Assembly (NCBI GenBank): GCA_050289805.1
Contig: JBNKGL010000019.1
Location: 19,589 to 83,588 of the forward strand
DNA length: 64,000 nt
From: JAUILA01 sp050289805
Lineage (GTDB): Bacteria; Bacteroidota; Bacteroidia; Cytophagales; Cyclobacteriaceae
Direction of reading: 5' to 3'
Shown: positions 35,036-42,039 of the stretch, one piece after another
How the letters are laid out: the number at the start of each line of letters is the position of its first letter
Numbering within the stretch: position 1 is the first letter of the stretch
Notes under the pieces: generated by a model
Database searches by the model: none
What the model was told of the DNA's origin: nothing
Seen by the model: the letters and a program-made list of their open reading frames with translations, nothing else
Program-made: the position numbers and the translations under genes

Positions 35036-35478
35036 AATATGCCTCCAGACCGCGTACTGTAACCTAGAATAACAAAAAGTACTGATAAAATTGTAATCAT
35101 GAGAATATGTATTGCCAGTGGTTTTAATGAACGTTTTGGTATGAGAAAGAATCGGGCGTGAACTGCCAGCATCAATGTGAAAATGATGAGCAAATATTTT
35201 AAAAAAAGATGTTTCGTGTAGTGCTGGGAAAAATCAAAAGATAGAATATCAGGTGCGTAAATGGTTGTCATGTAAATGCCGGTAGCGATCAGGAGCAGTA
35301 GGGAAGGGATTCCAATCTTTTCATACCTGGTTTCAAAACTTTCAACAATGCTAAAATCATTTTTCTTCCAGGCTTTTGGTAAAAATGCCAGAGTAAGCAC
35401 CAGATGGCCGCCGGTCCAGATGGTTGCAGAAAGGATATGCAATATTATGATTAGCCGCATACTGCTGTTATCTGACAA
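35032..35478 (-). CDS. CopD-like membrane protein of the nos operon
   Basis: A 148-residue protein with four predicted membrane helices. Histidines stand at helix boundaries: LHILSATIWTGGHLVLTLAF near residue 14, HYTKHLFLKYLLII near 86 and AVHARFFLIPKRS near 105. The layout and the first motif match the CopD/copper-resistance D domain, a family of four-helix copper or heme membrane proteins. Placed between cupin and nosD, it plausibly supplies or exports copper for NosZ assembly; this is inference. It overlaps nosD by 4 bases and the cupin gene by 11. Confidence 0.72.
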   Translation of the reverse strand: MSDNSSMRLIIILHILSATIWTGGHLVLTLAFLPKAWKKNDFSIVESFETRYEKIGIPSLLLLIATGIYMTTIYAPDILSFDFSQHYTKHLFLKYLLIIFTLMLAVHARFFLIPKRSLKPLAIHILMITILSVLFVILGYSTRSGGIL

Positions 35479-35764
35479 TCAAAAATTTCGCGCTTTCCAG
35501 TGCCCGGACAGAATGTTTAACCTCTGGATGAAATGATATTGACTGTTGAGCCTTTAGTCTGAAAACGTGGTCTTCTATTTTGAAATCAATCATTCCCTCA
35601 AGCATCACAAGGATGGCTTGTCTTGGTGAGGAATGTTCCGGGAAATCTGTTCCTTCTTCAAGGGAAATACTTAGAATTTCAAATCTGTCGTTTTGAGTGA
35701 GATGCTTAACGGTTAAGCCATCACACGCCTGATCCGGGATCATATTATTTATCTGGTTCATCAT
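35468..35764 (-). CDS. Small cupin-domain protein of the nos operon
   Basis: A 98-residue single-domain cupin. It has the first-motif-like EGTDFPEHSSPRQAILVMLEG and the second-motif-like SFHPEVKHSVRALES, with histidines His61-type and His90-type able to bind a metal. It has no signal peptide, so it should be cytoplasmic. Its function is unknown; a metal- or redox-sensing or small-molecule role in the nos module is suggested only by position. It overlaps the CopD-like gene by 11 bases and nosL by 4 bases. Confidence 0.75.
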   Translation of the reverse strand: MMNQINNMIPDQACDGLTVKHLTQNDRFEILSISLEEGTDFPEHSSPRQAILVMLEGMIDFKIEDHVFRLKAQQSISFHPEVKHSVRALESAKFLIVR

Positions 35765-36198
35765 TTTACAATTATTGTTTCAGGAAGATCCTCCCATTCA
35801 TAAATGGCCCCGCCCAACTCGTTCTTGACTTCAAGTGCATTTGCGTAATTTTGAAAACCAGTAAGGTATTCCCCCATTGGACTGGGTATTCCTTCGCTTA
35901 TCAGGTAAGTTACGGATGTCGCGTCTTTAAGTATTCCGGGATTTTCATAAACATTGACAAGATATAATGACCTCTGCGAATATTCTGTCGATCTCAAATG
36001 ATTGAGCATACACTCTACTGCATCAAAATTGAACGCTTTTCCCTTATCATTGACGATTTGTGCTGCATGTTGTTGATCAACGATCGTCATCCGACAGAAA
36101 TGACATTGATCAGATCCATAGTGAATAGCTTTAGGCTTAACTACACAGGCATTAAAGAGTAAAGATAGAATGGCGAGCAATAATAAATTATTATCCAT
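35761..36198 (-). CDS. nosL: NosL-type copper chaperone lipoprotein
   Basis: A 145-residue lipoprotein (lipobox NAC, Cys18). The NosL copper-binding motif is HYGSDQCHFCRMTIVDQQHA: Cys32, Cys35 and Met37. A conserved FNFDAVECMLNHL segment lies further on. NosL binds Cu(I) and delivers it for assembly of N2O reductase. It sits two genes downstream of nosZ in the same operon and overlaps the cupin gene by 4 bases. Length is normal for the Bacteroidota form. Confidence 0.9.
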   Translation of the reverse strand: MDNNLLLLAILSLLFNACVVKPKAIHYGSDQCHFCRMTIVDQQHAAQIVNDKGKAFNFDAVECMLNHLRSTEYSQRSLYLVNVYENPGILKDATSVTYLISEGIPSPMGEYLTGFQNYANALEVKNELGGAIYEWEDLPETIIVK

Positions 36199-36215
36199 GG
36201 TATTCTAAGCCCTTC

Positions 36216-36830
36216 TTAATTATTACTTTTTTTTGCTTTCCATCCCAGGTAAGATGCAAGCAGAGACAGCATCATTCCCGTAAACATCATCCAGGCACCA
36301 GGGGCAGGAAGTGAGGTCACATCGAAATTCAGCATTTTCGTATGGCCCAGAATTGGTGGTTTATAGGTCATCGGTGTTCCGTCAGGATTGGTAAGCTTCA
36401 TGATTGCATCCGAATCCAGATTCGTTCCATAGTCAACCATCCAATTATTAAAATCATAAATTCCCAGCACACCCAGAACAAGCATGATTACAAACCAGGC
36501 AAGGAACCATCGATAACCTGCCTTACCAAATAAACCCAATACTCCTGTCAGGACACCAAGACCTACCATAATACCAACGATTGCAGGAAAGACTCTGAAC
36601 TCCCACATTTCTTCATCTTTAGGGAGTTTTTGCATCCCAATGTAGTGATTAAGGCCATCAATGTTCTGTATATCAAATTCGCTGACTCCCTTTATTCCGC
36701 TTATATAAATATTCATTCCTAACGGGTCCGGATACTGCGGGGCACCCAACATTATTTGCCATAGTGGTGAAACGTATAAGCCAAGGACCATAAGGGCACC
36801 AAGGATCATTATAAGACTTGCCTTTTTCAT
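36216..36830 (-). CDS. NosB-like membrane protein downstream of nosZ
   Basis: A 204-residue protein from the chosen ATG (MKKASLIMILGALMVLGLYV); a 16-residue longer frame starts between genes and weakens the first helix. It has four predicted membrane helices with a periplasmic loop after the first (SPLWQIMLGAPQYPDPLGMN, then IYISGIKGV) and another before the last (LTNPDGTPMTYKPPILGHTK). Clade II nos clusters carry an unassigned membrane gene, nosB, directly after nosZ. Position and topology match, so I call it NosB-like, without claiming its function. Confidence 0.75.
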   Translation of the reverse strand: MKKASLIMILGALMVLGLYVSPLWQIMLGAPQYPDPLGMNIYISGIKGVSEFDIQNIDGLNHYIGMQKLPKDEEMWEFRVFPAIVGIMVGLGVLTGVLGLFGKAGYRWFLAWFVIMLVLGVLGIYDFNNWMVDYGTNLDSDAIMKLTNPDGTPMTYKPPILGHTKMLNFDVTSLPAPGAWMMFTGMMLSLLASYLGWKAKKSNN

Positions 36831-36905
36831 TATTTTCAGGGTAACGTGTTTTGAAGAAGGAGACCGACTGTTGACCAACCAGTCTCCCTCATCAATTAGT
36901 TGATA

Positions 36906-38870
36906 TTAGTCACCCAATGACCAGGATAACTCAGTTGCCGCATTTGCGGGGGAAACACGAATGTACCCTTGCATCTCCTGATGAAGCGCAGAGCAAAAGT
37001 CCGTACAATAGAATGGCCAGACGCCTACATACTTAGGTTCCCAAACAATGGTTTTGGTTTGACCAGGCATTACGAGAATCTCCGAGGTATTGGCACCAAG
37101 AACCGCAAACCCATGTGGTACATCAAAATCCTGCTCGTGATTGGTGACATGGAAGTATACACGATCTCCAACTTTAATTCCTTCAATGTTGTCAGGAGTA
37201 AAGTGACTTCTGATTGTAGTCATATAAATATGAACATCTTTACCATCCCTCTCAACACGTGCATCTGCCGCGGTTTTCGTCGCAAAAGGGTGGTTATTCT
37301 CATCCAATCTGTAGAATTTTTTCGAATTTGCACGAAGTAATTCTGCAGGACAGCCGGCTGCATAGTGGGGTTCTCCGTGTGTCGGGAAGTCATAAAGAAG
37401 CTCCATTTTATCCCCTGAAATATCATATATCTGGGCAGAGTGCTCCATTTCGGGACCCGTTGGAAGATACCGGTCCTTTGTAATTTTGTTCATTGCAACA
37501 ACATATTTACCAAAGGGTTTCCGTGAATTACCACCGGGAATCATCAGGTGACCAACGGAGTAATAAGTAGGCTTGCGATCAACAACTTCCCACGTTCCAA
37601 TTTTCCATTTAACGACTTCCGATGAAATGAAAAAAGTAGTATATGCATTCCCGTTTGCATCAAATTCTGTGTGGAGTGGACCAAGACCTCCGCTTTTTAC
37701 TGTTCCCGCAAGGACCTCTTCAAATTGAAGAATGGGAATCCCGTAGGCCTCGCCATCAAATTTATCAGCATCAATGGCTGCAATCATCTTGTCGAATGAG
37801 TGTACTGTGAGATCAGCTGAAAGCTTACCCGCACCAACAATGTATTGACCTGAAGGATCAACATCACATCCATGTGGCGATTTAGGTGTGGGAAGGAAGA
37901 AAACAGACCCCGGAACGTCCGCTGGATTTACAGTTAGTACCTCATTAATCATAGTAGAGGTGGCGGAGTGTTTGCCTTCATCATAAACATTATGGGCATA
38001 ATTGGCCGGCATCATTGTACCACCGCCATTATTGACATACTCTTCGATCTTCTTCCAGTTAATGGCTGCAATAAAATCCTTATCATTTTGTGAAGAATTT
38101 ACTTCCATAAGGCTATTGGCTTCCTCTGTGTTATACGTGGTGAAGAAGAACCACCCATGCGATTTACCCCTTCCAGGATGCGAAAGGTCATAATTGAATC
38201 CTGGCATGAGAATTTGAAACTTAATTTCCAGGTCCCCATGTTCGGGCCCTACCGATATGAAGGTCAATGCGCCCTTGAAATTTCCTTTGTAATCACTGAT
38301 CTCCATATCACGTTGAGGTACAGGAACTGAAAACCTTGTACCAGCGACAACGTATTCTGTATTTTCGGTAACAAAGGATGAACTGTGATTCCCGGCACTA
38401 TTCGGGATCTCGATTATTTCCTCAGTTTCAAATGTACTCAGACTAACGCGAGCAATACGAGGTGTATTATTTCCATTTACGAAAATCCAGCGACCATCAA
38501 GTTCCCCGTTTGTCTGGGAAATATCCGGATGGTGCAGATCATCCCATGGAATAGATCCGTGGGAAGTATTAAGCATGGGCTTGGTTTCCTCGGAGTAACC
38601 ATAGCCCGATGTAGGAAACTGGGAAAATACCGGAATCTCTTTGAACATTCTTCCGGAAGGCAATCCGTAAACAGTGAGATTTCCACTATAGCCTCCGGAC
38701 AAAAAGGCATAAAATTCATCCTGCTCCCCGGGAGCAACATAGACCTTTTCGGCGGCACTTGAGAGGAGTGCTCCACTTTTCGAACTTCCATTTTGATTGC
38801 AACTGGTTGTCCCGATCACCGCCAAAGCGGTGATGACTGACAAAATGAAATGAAATATTTGCGTTTTCAT
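36906..38870 (-). CDS. nosZ: Nitrous-oxide reductase, clade II
   Basis: A 654-residue copper enzyme reducing N2O to N2 in the periplasm. The N-terminus is a Sec-type signal, not Tat, and may end in a lipobox (TTSC, Cys24), which marks clade II. The seven-bladed propeller carries CuZ histidine candidates His113-His114 (DDLHHP), His162, His333 (SPHGCDV), His400 (GPLHTEF), His441 and His502 (EPHYA). The C-terminal cupredoxin has the CuA site: His586 (VPHGF) and CTDFCSALHQEM with Cys622, Cys626, His630 and Met633. All catalytic residues are in place. It is the third gene of the operon headed by the cytochrome c gene. Confidence 0.97.
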   Translation of the reverse strand: MKTQIFHFILSVITALAVIGTTSCNQNGSSKSGALLSSAAEKVYVAPGEQDEFYAFLSGGYSGNLTVYGLPSGRMFKEIPVFSQFPTSGYGYSEETKPMLNTSHGSIPWDDLHHPDISQTNGELDGRWIFVNGNNTPRIARVSLSTFETEEIIEIPNSAGNHSSSFVTENTEYVVAGTRFSVPVPQRDMEISDYKGNFKGALTFISVGPEHGDLEIKFQILMPGFNYDLSHPGRGKSHGWFFFTTYNTEEANSLMEVNSSQNDKDFIAAINWKKIEEYVNNGGGTMMPANYAHNVYDEGKHSATSTMINEVLTVNPADVPGSVFFLPTPKSPHGCDVDPSGQYIVGAGKLSADLTVHSFDKMIAAIDADKFDGEAYGIPILQFEEVLAGTVKSGGLGPLHTEFDANGNAYTTFFISSEVVKWKIGTWEVVDRKPTYYSVGHLMIPGGNSRKPFGKYVVAMNKITKDRYLPTGPEMEHSAQIYDISGDKMELLYDFPTHGEPHYAAGCPAELLRANSKKFYRLDENNHPFATKTAADARVERDGKDVHIYMTTIRSHFTPDNIEGIKVGDRVYFHVTNHEQDFDVPHGFAVLGANTSEILVMPGQTKTIVWEPKYVGVWPFYCTDFCSALHQEMQGYIRVSPANAATELSWSLGD

Positions 38871-38900
38871 TGATGTTTATCTTTTGATTAAGGATATAAA

Positions 38901-39467
38901 TTATTGAGGGGGCAACATGACCTTATCCACCACATGGATGATCCCATTGCTTGCCGGTATACTTGCAATAATTCTTGCTCCGCCCACGAAAACTTCATTA
39001 TCTATTACTTCGACAGATACACTCTGGTCATTTGCCTGTCCCAGTTTTTTAAATTTTTTAAGAAACTCCTTGTCGTATTTCCCGGGTGTAACGTGGAACT
39101 TTAAAATGTTTGCAAGGGCCTCCTTATTCTCCGGCTTAAGCAAATCTTCAACTGTTCCTGCCGGAAGAGCATCAAAGGCTGCATTCGTGGGTGCAAAAAC
39201 CATAAGCGGACCTGCGTTCACAAGTACATTTTCCAGATCAGCAGCCTGGACTGCAGCAACAAGAGTGGTATGATCCGGTGATTTTACCGATATATTCAAA
39301 ATGTTGGGCTCGGAAGTATCATCCGATATAAACGCCTGACCCTGTTCCTTAACAGATTCGGCTTCAACTGTCTGATTAGTTTCTGTAGCGGATTCGCCTG
39401 AACATCCAAATATGAACAAGCCAACGAAAATAATCATTACAAAAGATGATTGATGGTATGCTTTCAT
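38901..39467 (-). CDS. Fasciclin-domain lipoprotein of the nos operon
   Basis: A 188-residue lipoprotein (lipobox FGC, Cys22). After a linker it has one fasciclin domain (about 60-188) with both conserved motifs: VNAGPLMVFAPTNAAFDAL, and NGIIHVVDKVMLPPQ at the end. Fasciclin domains are adhesion or protein-interaction modules. Its place between the cytochrome c and nosZ genes suggests it docks the electron donor or NosZ at the membrane, which is inference. It lies 6 bases after the cytochrome gene and 30 bases before nosZ. Confidence 0.88.
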   Translation of the reverse strand: MKAYHQSSFVMIIFVGLFIFGCSGESATETNQTVEAESVKEQGQAFISDDTSEPNILNISVKSPDHTTLVAAVQAADLENVLVNAGPLMVFAPTNAAFDALPAGTVEDLLKPENKEALANILKFHVTPGKYDKEFLKKFKKLGQANDQSVSVEVIDNEVFVGGARIIASIPASNGIIHVVDKVMLPPQ

Positions 39468-39473
39468 AATTCG

Positions 39474-39965
39474 TCAATTTAAGGTTCTGAAATATTCAAG
39501 GACGGCTCGTGCCTGTTCCTGTGTCAGATTTTGATTTGCCATCGGGGAACCATTGAACTCTGCAAGTAGAGCTTTGGCTAACGGATCTTCCTTCGTCATC
39601 ACTTCCGGAGCCAATATCATGTTCATTACCCATTCAGGACTTCTCCGTTCCAGAATACCATTTGGAGGAGGCCCGATGAATGTTTGCCCGATCTTATGAC
39701 AGGCAGTGCACATTTGATTATAGATCTGTTCCCCTTCAGCTGCCAGCTCCATATCGATCTGGGCATCTAACACAACACTTTCGACAGGTCCCACACCTTT
39801 ATTGGAAAGATCAATTTGCTCAGAAGCTTTGACAGAGGCGGAAGATGTGTTATCCTTGTTTGGGGTAGAAAGGGATTGCGGAACATCATCCTTGTCGGTT
39901 TTTGAACCGCAACTTTGGGCTATCAGCCCTGTGATTAATAAAATGAATATCCAATATTTTTTCAT
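39474..39965 (-). CDS. Membrane-anchored cytochrome c, probable NosZ electron donor
   Basis: A 163-residue lipoprotein (lipobox QSC, Cys19) with a flexible Ser/Lys linker and a class I cytochrome c domain. The heme motif is CTACH (86-90), with GPPPNGILERRSPEW following. The likely distal ligand is Met142, in GSPMANQNLT. One heme is expected. It heads the nos operon, preceding the fasciclin gene and nosZ. Delivering electrons to the CuA site of NosZ is the natural role in a cluster that lacks other electron-transfer genes. Its promoter carries an FNR-type site. Confidence 0.92.
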   Translation of the reverse strand: MKKYWIFILLITGLIAQSCGSKTDKDDVPQSLSTPNKDNTSSASVKASEQIDLSNKGVGPVESVVLDAQIDMELAAEGEQIYNQMCTACHKIGQTFIGPPPNGILERRSPEWVMNMILAPEVMTKEDPLAKALLAEFNGSPMANQNLTQEQARAVLEYFRTLN

Positions 39966-39991
39966 GATGGCTGATTTTTGTATGTACTGGA

Positions 39992-39999
39992 CAAATGTA
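39992..39999 (-). promoter_or_regulatory. -7 promoter box of the nos operon
   Basis: On the minus strand this reads TACATTTG, an exact TAnnTTTG box, 27 bases before the cytochrome c start. The FNR-like palindrome is centred about 33 bases further upstream, roughly 40-42 bases before the predicted transcript start. That spacing is typical for an activator that replaces the -33 element. Confidence 0.6.
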
Positions 40000-40020
40000 A
40001 TTGCCTCCCAAATGAAAAAA

Positions 40021-40036
40021 TATGATCTAAATCATA
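40021..40036. promoter_or_regulatory. FNR/CRP-family operator in the nos promoter
   Basis: TATGATCTAAATCATA is a perfect 6-bp inverted repeat with a 4-base spacer. Its core TGAT-N4-ATCA equals the FNR half-site spacing (TTGAT-N4-ATCAA). It lies between the cytochrome c gene of the nos operon and the divergent Rrf2 gene, and can serve both. Oxygen- or NO-controlled activation of N2O respiration fits this site. The cognate regulator is not encoded in the window. Confidence 0.7.
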
Positions 40037-40087
40037 TAAAAAGATATTTTTATCCTTTATTCTTGTTAAATAGTTTTACAGTATCAG

Positions 40088-40519
40088 ATGTTCTCAAAAA
40101 CAACTAAATATGCTATAAAAGCCGTGATATATCTCGGCATGAATTCGAACGCGGAAAAGAAAATTCTGACCCGCGATATGTATAAGGAAGTAAAAGTATC
40201 TGAATCATACCTCGCTAAAATCCTTCAGGATATGGCCCGCCACGGTATTATTTCGTCCACCAAAGGTAAAAATGGAGGTTTTTATTTAGATGAATCAAAT
40301 TATGAAAGTACTCTTCTGGATATAGTTCGTGTAACGGAAGGCAGCCAGTCGGTTGATTCCTGTGTTTTGGGTATAAGCCGATGCAATCTGAATAAACCTT
40401 GTCCACTCCACAACAAGATAGGTAAATACAAAACTGAGTTTAATCAAATGCTAGAAGAAACGAGGATACGTGAATTGGTTACTACCATTCCGGAAGATTT
40501 CTGGGAATTCCCAAAATAA
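40088..40519 (+). CDS. Rrf2 family regulator (NsrR-like, iron-sulfur type)
   Basis: A 143-residue regulator with an N-terminal winged helix (FSKTTKYAIKAVIYLGMNSN, recognition region VSESYLAKILQDMARHGII, wing KGKNGGFYL). Three cysteines, Cys92, Cys99 and Cys105 (spacing C-x6-C-x5-C), lie in the loop where NsrR and IscR bind a cluster. Such proteins sense NO or iron-sulfur status and repress target promoters. Divergent orientation and the shared 122-base promoter with the nos operon make that operon its probable target. It is the last gene before the right repeat copy. Confidence 0.88.
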   Translation: MFSKTTKYAIKAVIYLGMNSNAEKKILTRDMYKEVKVSESYLAKILQDMARHGIISSTKGKNGGFYLDESNYESTLLDIVRVTEGSQSVDSCVLGISRCNLNKPCPLHNKIGKYKTEFNQMLEETRIRELVTTIPEDFWEFPK

Positions 40520-40560
40520 ACTGTCGCTGGTCTGCTATAAATTCCAATAGTTCAACCGGT

Positions 40561-40600
40561 TCAGCCACGAAACCTGGCAAAGTCGGTTACGGTGGAATAA
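40561..40600 (+). repeat. 40-bp direct repeat, right copy (orphan glmS 3' end)
   Basis: An exact copy of the last 40 bases of glmS (TCAGCCACGA to GGTGGAATAA), with no rest of glmS in front. It follows the Rrf2 gene by 41 bases and precedes the next chromosomal gene by 64 bases. It is not part of any reading frame on the plus strand, so selection on protein coding does not explain its identity to the left copy. Confidence 0.85.
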
Positions 40601-40664
40601 TCCATGCCATTTACCGGAGGAACTTATTAAGACACGGGTAGGTTCTTTTACTAAAAGGCCTGCA

Positions 40665-40952
40665 ATGAATCTACCGATTATCTTTGGAGTACTTACGCTC
40701 ATCTTCCTCTGGTACAATCTGATAGTAAGTATCAGGATCATCCACTATCTCAGGGATAATGGAAAGACTGTCAGTCTTTATAATTCAGGCTTTTTCGTAA
40801 AAGGGAAAATTTTCAGATTCCTCCCTCTGTATAAAGAAGTTTCTTTCACAAATGAAGGTCGGGTTGGAAAACTGTACGCGAACTTCTACATATCCTTTCT
40901 CTGCGCTATTTTCTTCTTATTGCTGGGAATCATTACAGTCCTGATAAACTGA
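40665..40952 (+). CDS. Small two-helix membrane protein, unknown function
   Basis: A 95-residue protein with an N-terminal membrane helix (IIFGVLTLIFLWYNLIVSI), a charged central loop (HYLRDNGKTVSLYNSGFFVK) and a second helix (NFYISFLCAIFFLLLGIITV). I do not recognise the family. It is the first gene to the right of the repeat copy and, before the island arrived, would have been the gene directly downstream of glmS. Its 3' end is six bases from the end of the convergent dehydrogenase-like gene. Confidence 0.6.
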   Translation: MNLPIIFGVLTLIFLWYNLIVSIRIIHYLRDNGKTVSLYNSGFFVKGKIFRFLPLYKEVSFTNEGRVGKLYANFYISFLCAIFFLLLGIITVLIN

Positions 40953-40958
40953 ATGGAG

Positions 40959-41615
40959 TTAATTCAGGCTCTTTAAATATTCCTTTTTAAGGAGCGGACA
41001 AATCTTATAGCGTTCATCCCTCGTATCATCATACATTGCTTCAAGCAATTCATATACATTCTGAACACCAATACGCTCAACCCATTCAAAAGGTCCAAAG
41101 GGATACCCGGTTCCCAGTTTCATCCCCAAATCGATATCTTCCCGCGAGGCAGTTCCTTCCTGAACGGTATAGTAGGCTTCATTAATGATCATACAGATCA
41201 CACGTGGGGTAACCATTCCAACCCGATCATCAACACGCAAATATTCCCCCGGCAATTCGCCTATTACTGATGGCAATTCAGAATGCATCGAGGTGACCTC
41301 CCACATGTCGCGATCAACAAATCCCGGCAAACCGTTAAAGCCAACTACCGTTTCAGGCAATTCTCCAAGCATGAATTGGATCTCGTGAAGCGAAGACTTC
41401 ACGGTATGTAAAAAATATACCGAAGATTCAACCTGGTTCAAAAGATCCGAAATATTATCAATGGATTCCTCCGGTGTGAAATCAAAAACCGCATCAAATT
41501 TGTTATCATCTGAGAGATGATCTATTGTGTTCAAATGGGTTAAATGGTGTTCATTACCCATTTTTTTCCTAAGTTCATTAAAAAGTGACTCGGCTCCGAT
41601 TACTAAAATCTGCAT
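40959..41615 (-). CDS. 3-hydroxyacyl-CoA dehydrogenase-like protein, probably inactive
   Basis: A 218-residue protein starting MQILVIGAESLFNELRKKMG; an in-frame ATG seven codons upstream is possible. The C-terminal half is a 3HCDH C-terminal domain (VTPRVICMIINEAYYTVQEG, TASREDIDLGMKLGTGYPFG). The N-terminal half is a shortened Rossmann fold lacking the full GxGxxG. The catalytic-His segment HFFNP of active enzymes is replaced by FNGLPGF, so a dehydrogenase activity is unlikely. It is divergent from the RidA gene, from which it is separated by 43 bases. Confidence 0.75.
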   Translation of the reverse strand: MQILVIGAESLFNELRKKMGNEHHLTHLNTIDHLSDDNKFDAVFDFTPEESIDNISDLLNQVESSVYFLHTVKSSLHEIQFMLGELPETVVGFNGLPGFVDRDMWEVTSMHSELPSVIGELPGEYLRVDDRVGMVTPRVICMIINEAYYTVQEGTASREDIDLGMKLGTGYPFGPFEWVERIGVQNVYELLEAMYDDTRDERYKICPLLKKEYLKSLN

Positions 41616-41658
41616 ACTTCGTAGATTAGAAAACAAAAATCCATTAATTATCCGACAT

Positions 41659-42039
41659 ATGAAAACTATCGTGCAAACCTCTCATGCCCCAGCTCCGATT
41701 GGCCCCTACAGCCAGGCAGTCAAAAGTGGCTCCACCCTTTACGTCTCAGGACAAATCGCCATAAATCCCGCCACCGGGGCGCTGGTCAATGATTCGATAG
41801 AAGATGAAACACGGCAGGTGATGAAAAACCTGGAAGCCATTTTAACTGAGGCAGGCATGAATTTTTCCCATGTTGTAAAATGTTCCATCTTCGTGAGCGA
41901 CATGAATAATTTCGCGCGCGTCAATGGTGTCTATGGTGAATTTTTCCAAACAAATCCTCCGGCACGTGAAACAGTCGAGGTAAGTGCACTTCCAAAGTTT
42001 GTGAATGTGGAAATCTCCTGTATTGCCGTTTCAGAATAA
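41659..42039 (+). CDS. RidA family reactive-intermediate deaminase
   Basis: A 126-residue protein starting MKTIVQTSHAPAPIGPYSQA; the 44-codon upstream extension in frame lies in the divergent gene and is rejected. Family marks are GPYSQAVKSGSTLYVSGQIA, the central NLEAILTEAGMNFSHVVKC, Arg in PPARETVEVSALPK and the ending VEISCIAV. RidA hydrolyses reactive enamine/imine intermediates released by PLP enzymes such as threonine dehydratase. All substrate-site residues visible are intact. The next gene starts directly after the stop codon. Confidence 0.93.
   Translation: MKTIVQTSHAPAPIGPYSQAVKSGSTLYVSGQIAINPATGALVNDSIEDETRQVMKNLEAILTEAGMNFSHVVKCSIFVSDMNNFARVNGVYGEFFQTNPPARETVEVSALPKFVNVEISCIAVSE

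Larger units (their letters stand above)
32221..40600. mobile_element. Putative genomic island carrying the nos (N2O reduction) module at the glmS 3' end
   Basis: An 8.38-kb block bounded by a perfect 40-bp direct repeat of the glmS 3' end. All eleven genes inside belong to one functional module, N2O reduction and its regulator. The genes outside are ordinary chromosomal ones. nosD, nosF and nosY are visibly AT-richer than glmS and its neighbours, though nosZ is not. No integrase, transposase, relaxase or terminal inverted repeat was found inside, so the mobilising enzyme must have acted in trans or been lost. An uninserted relative should have glmS followed directly by the sequence now at 40601. 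The boundaries are seen; the mechanism is inferred. Confidence 0.6.

Noticed and set aside
32221..40560. Possible Tn7-like transposon at attTn7
   Set aside because: The position at the glmS end fits, but I see no Tns-type genes, no TGT...ACA ends or internal end repeats, and the 40-bp repeat of coding sequence is not what Tn7 insertion leaves. Kept only as an alternative.
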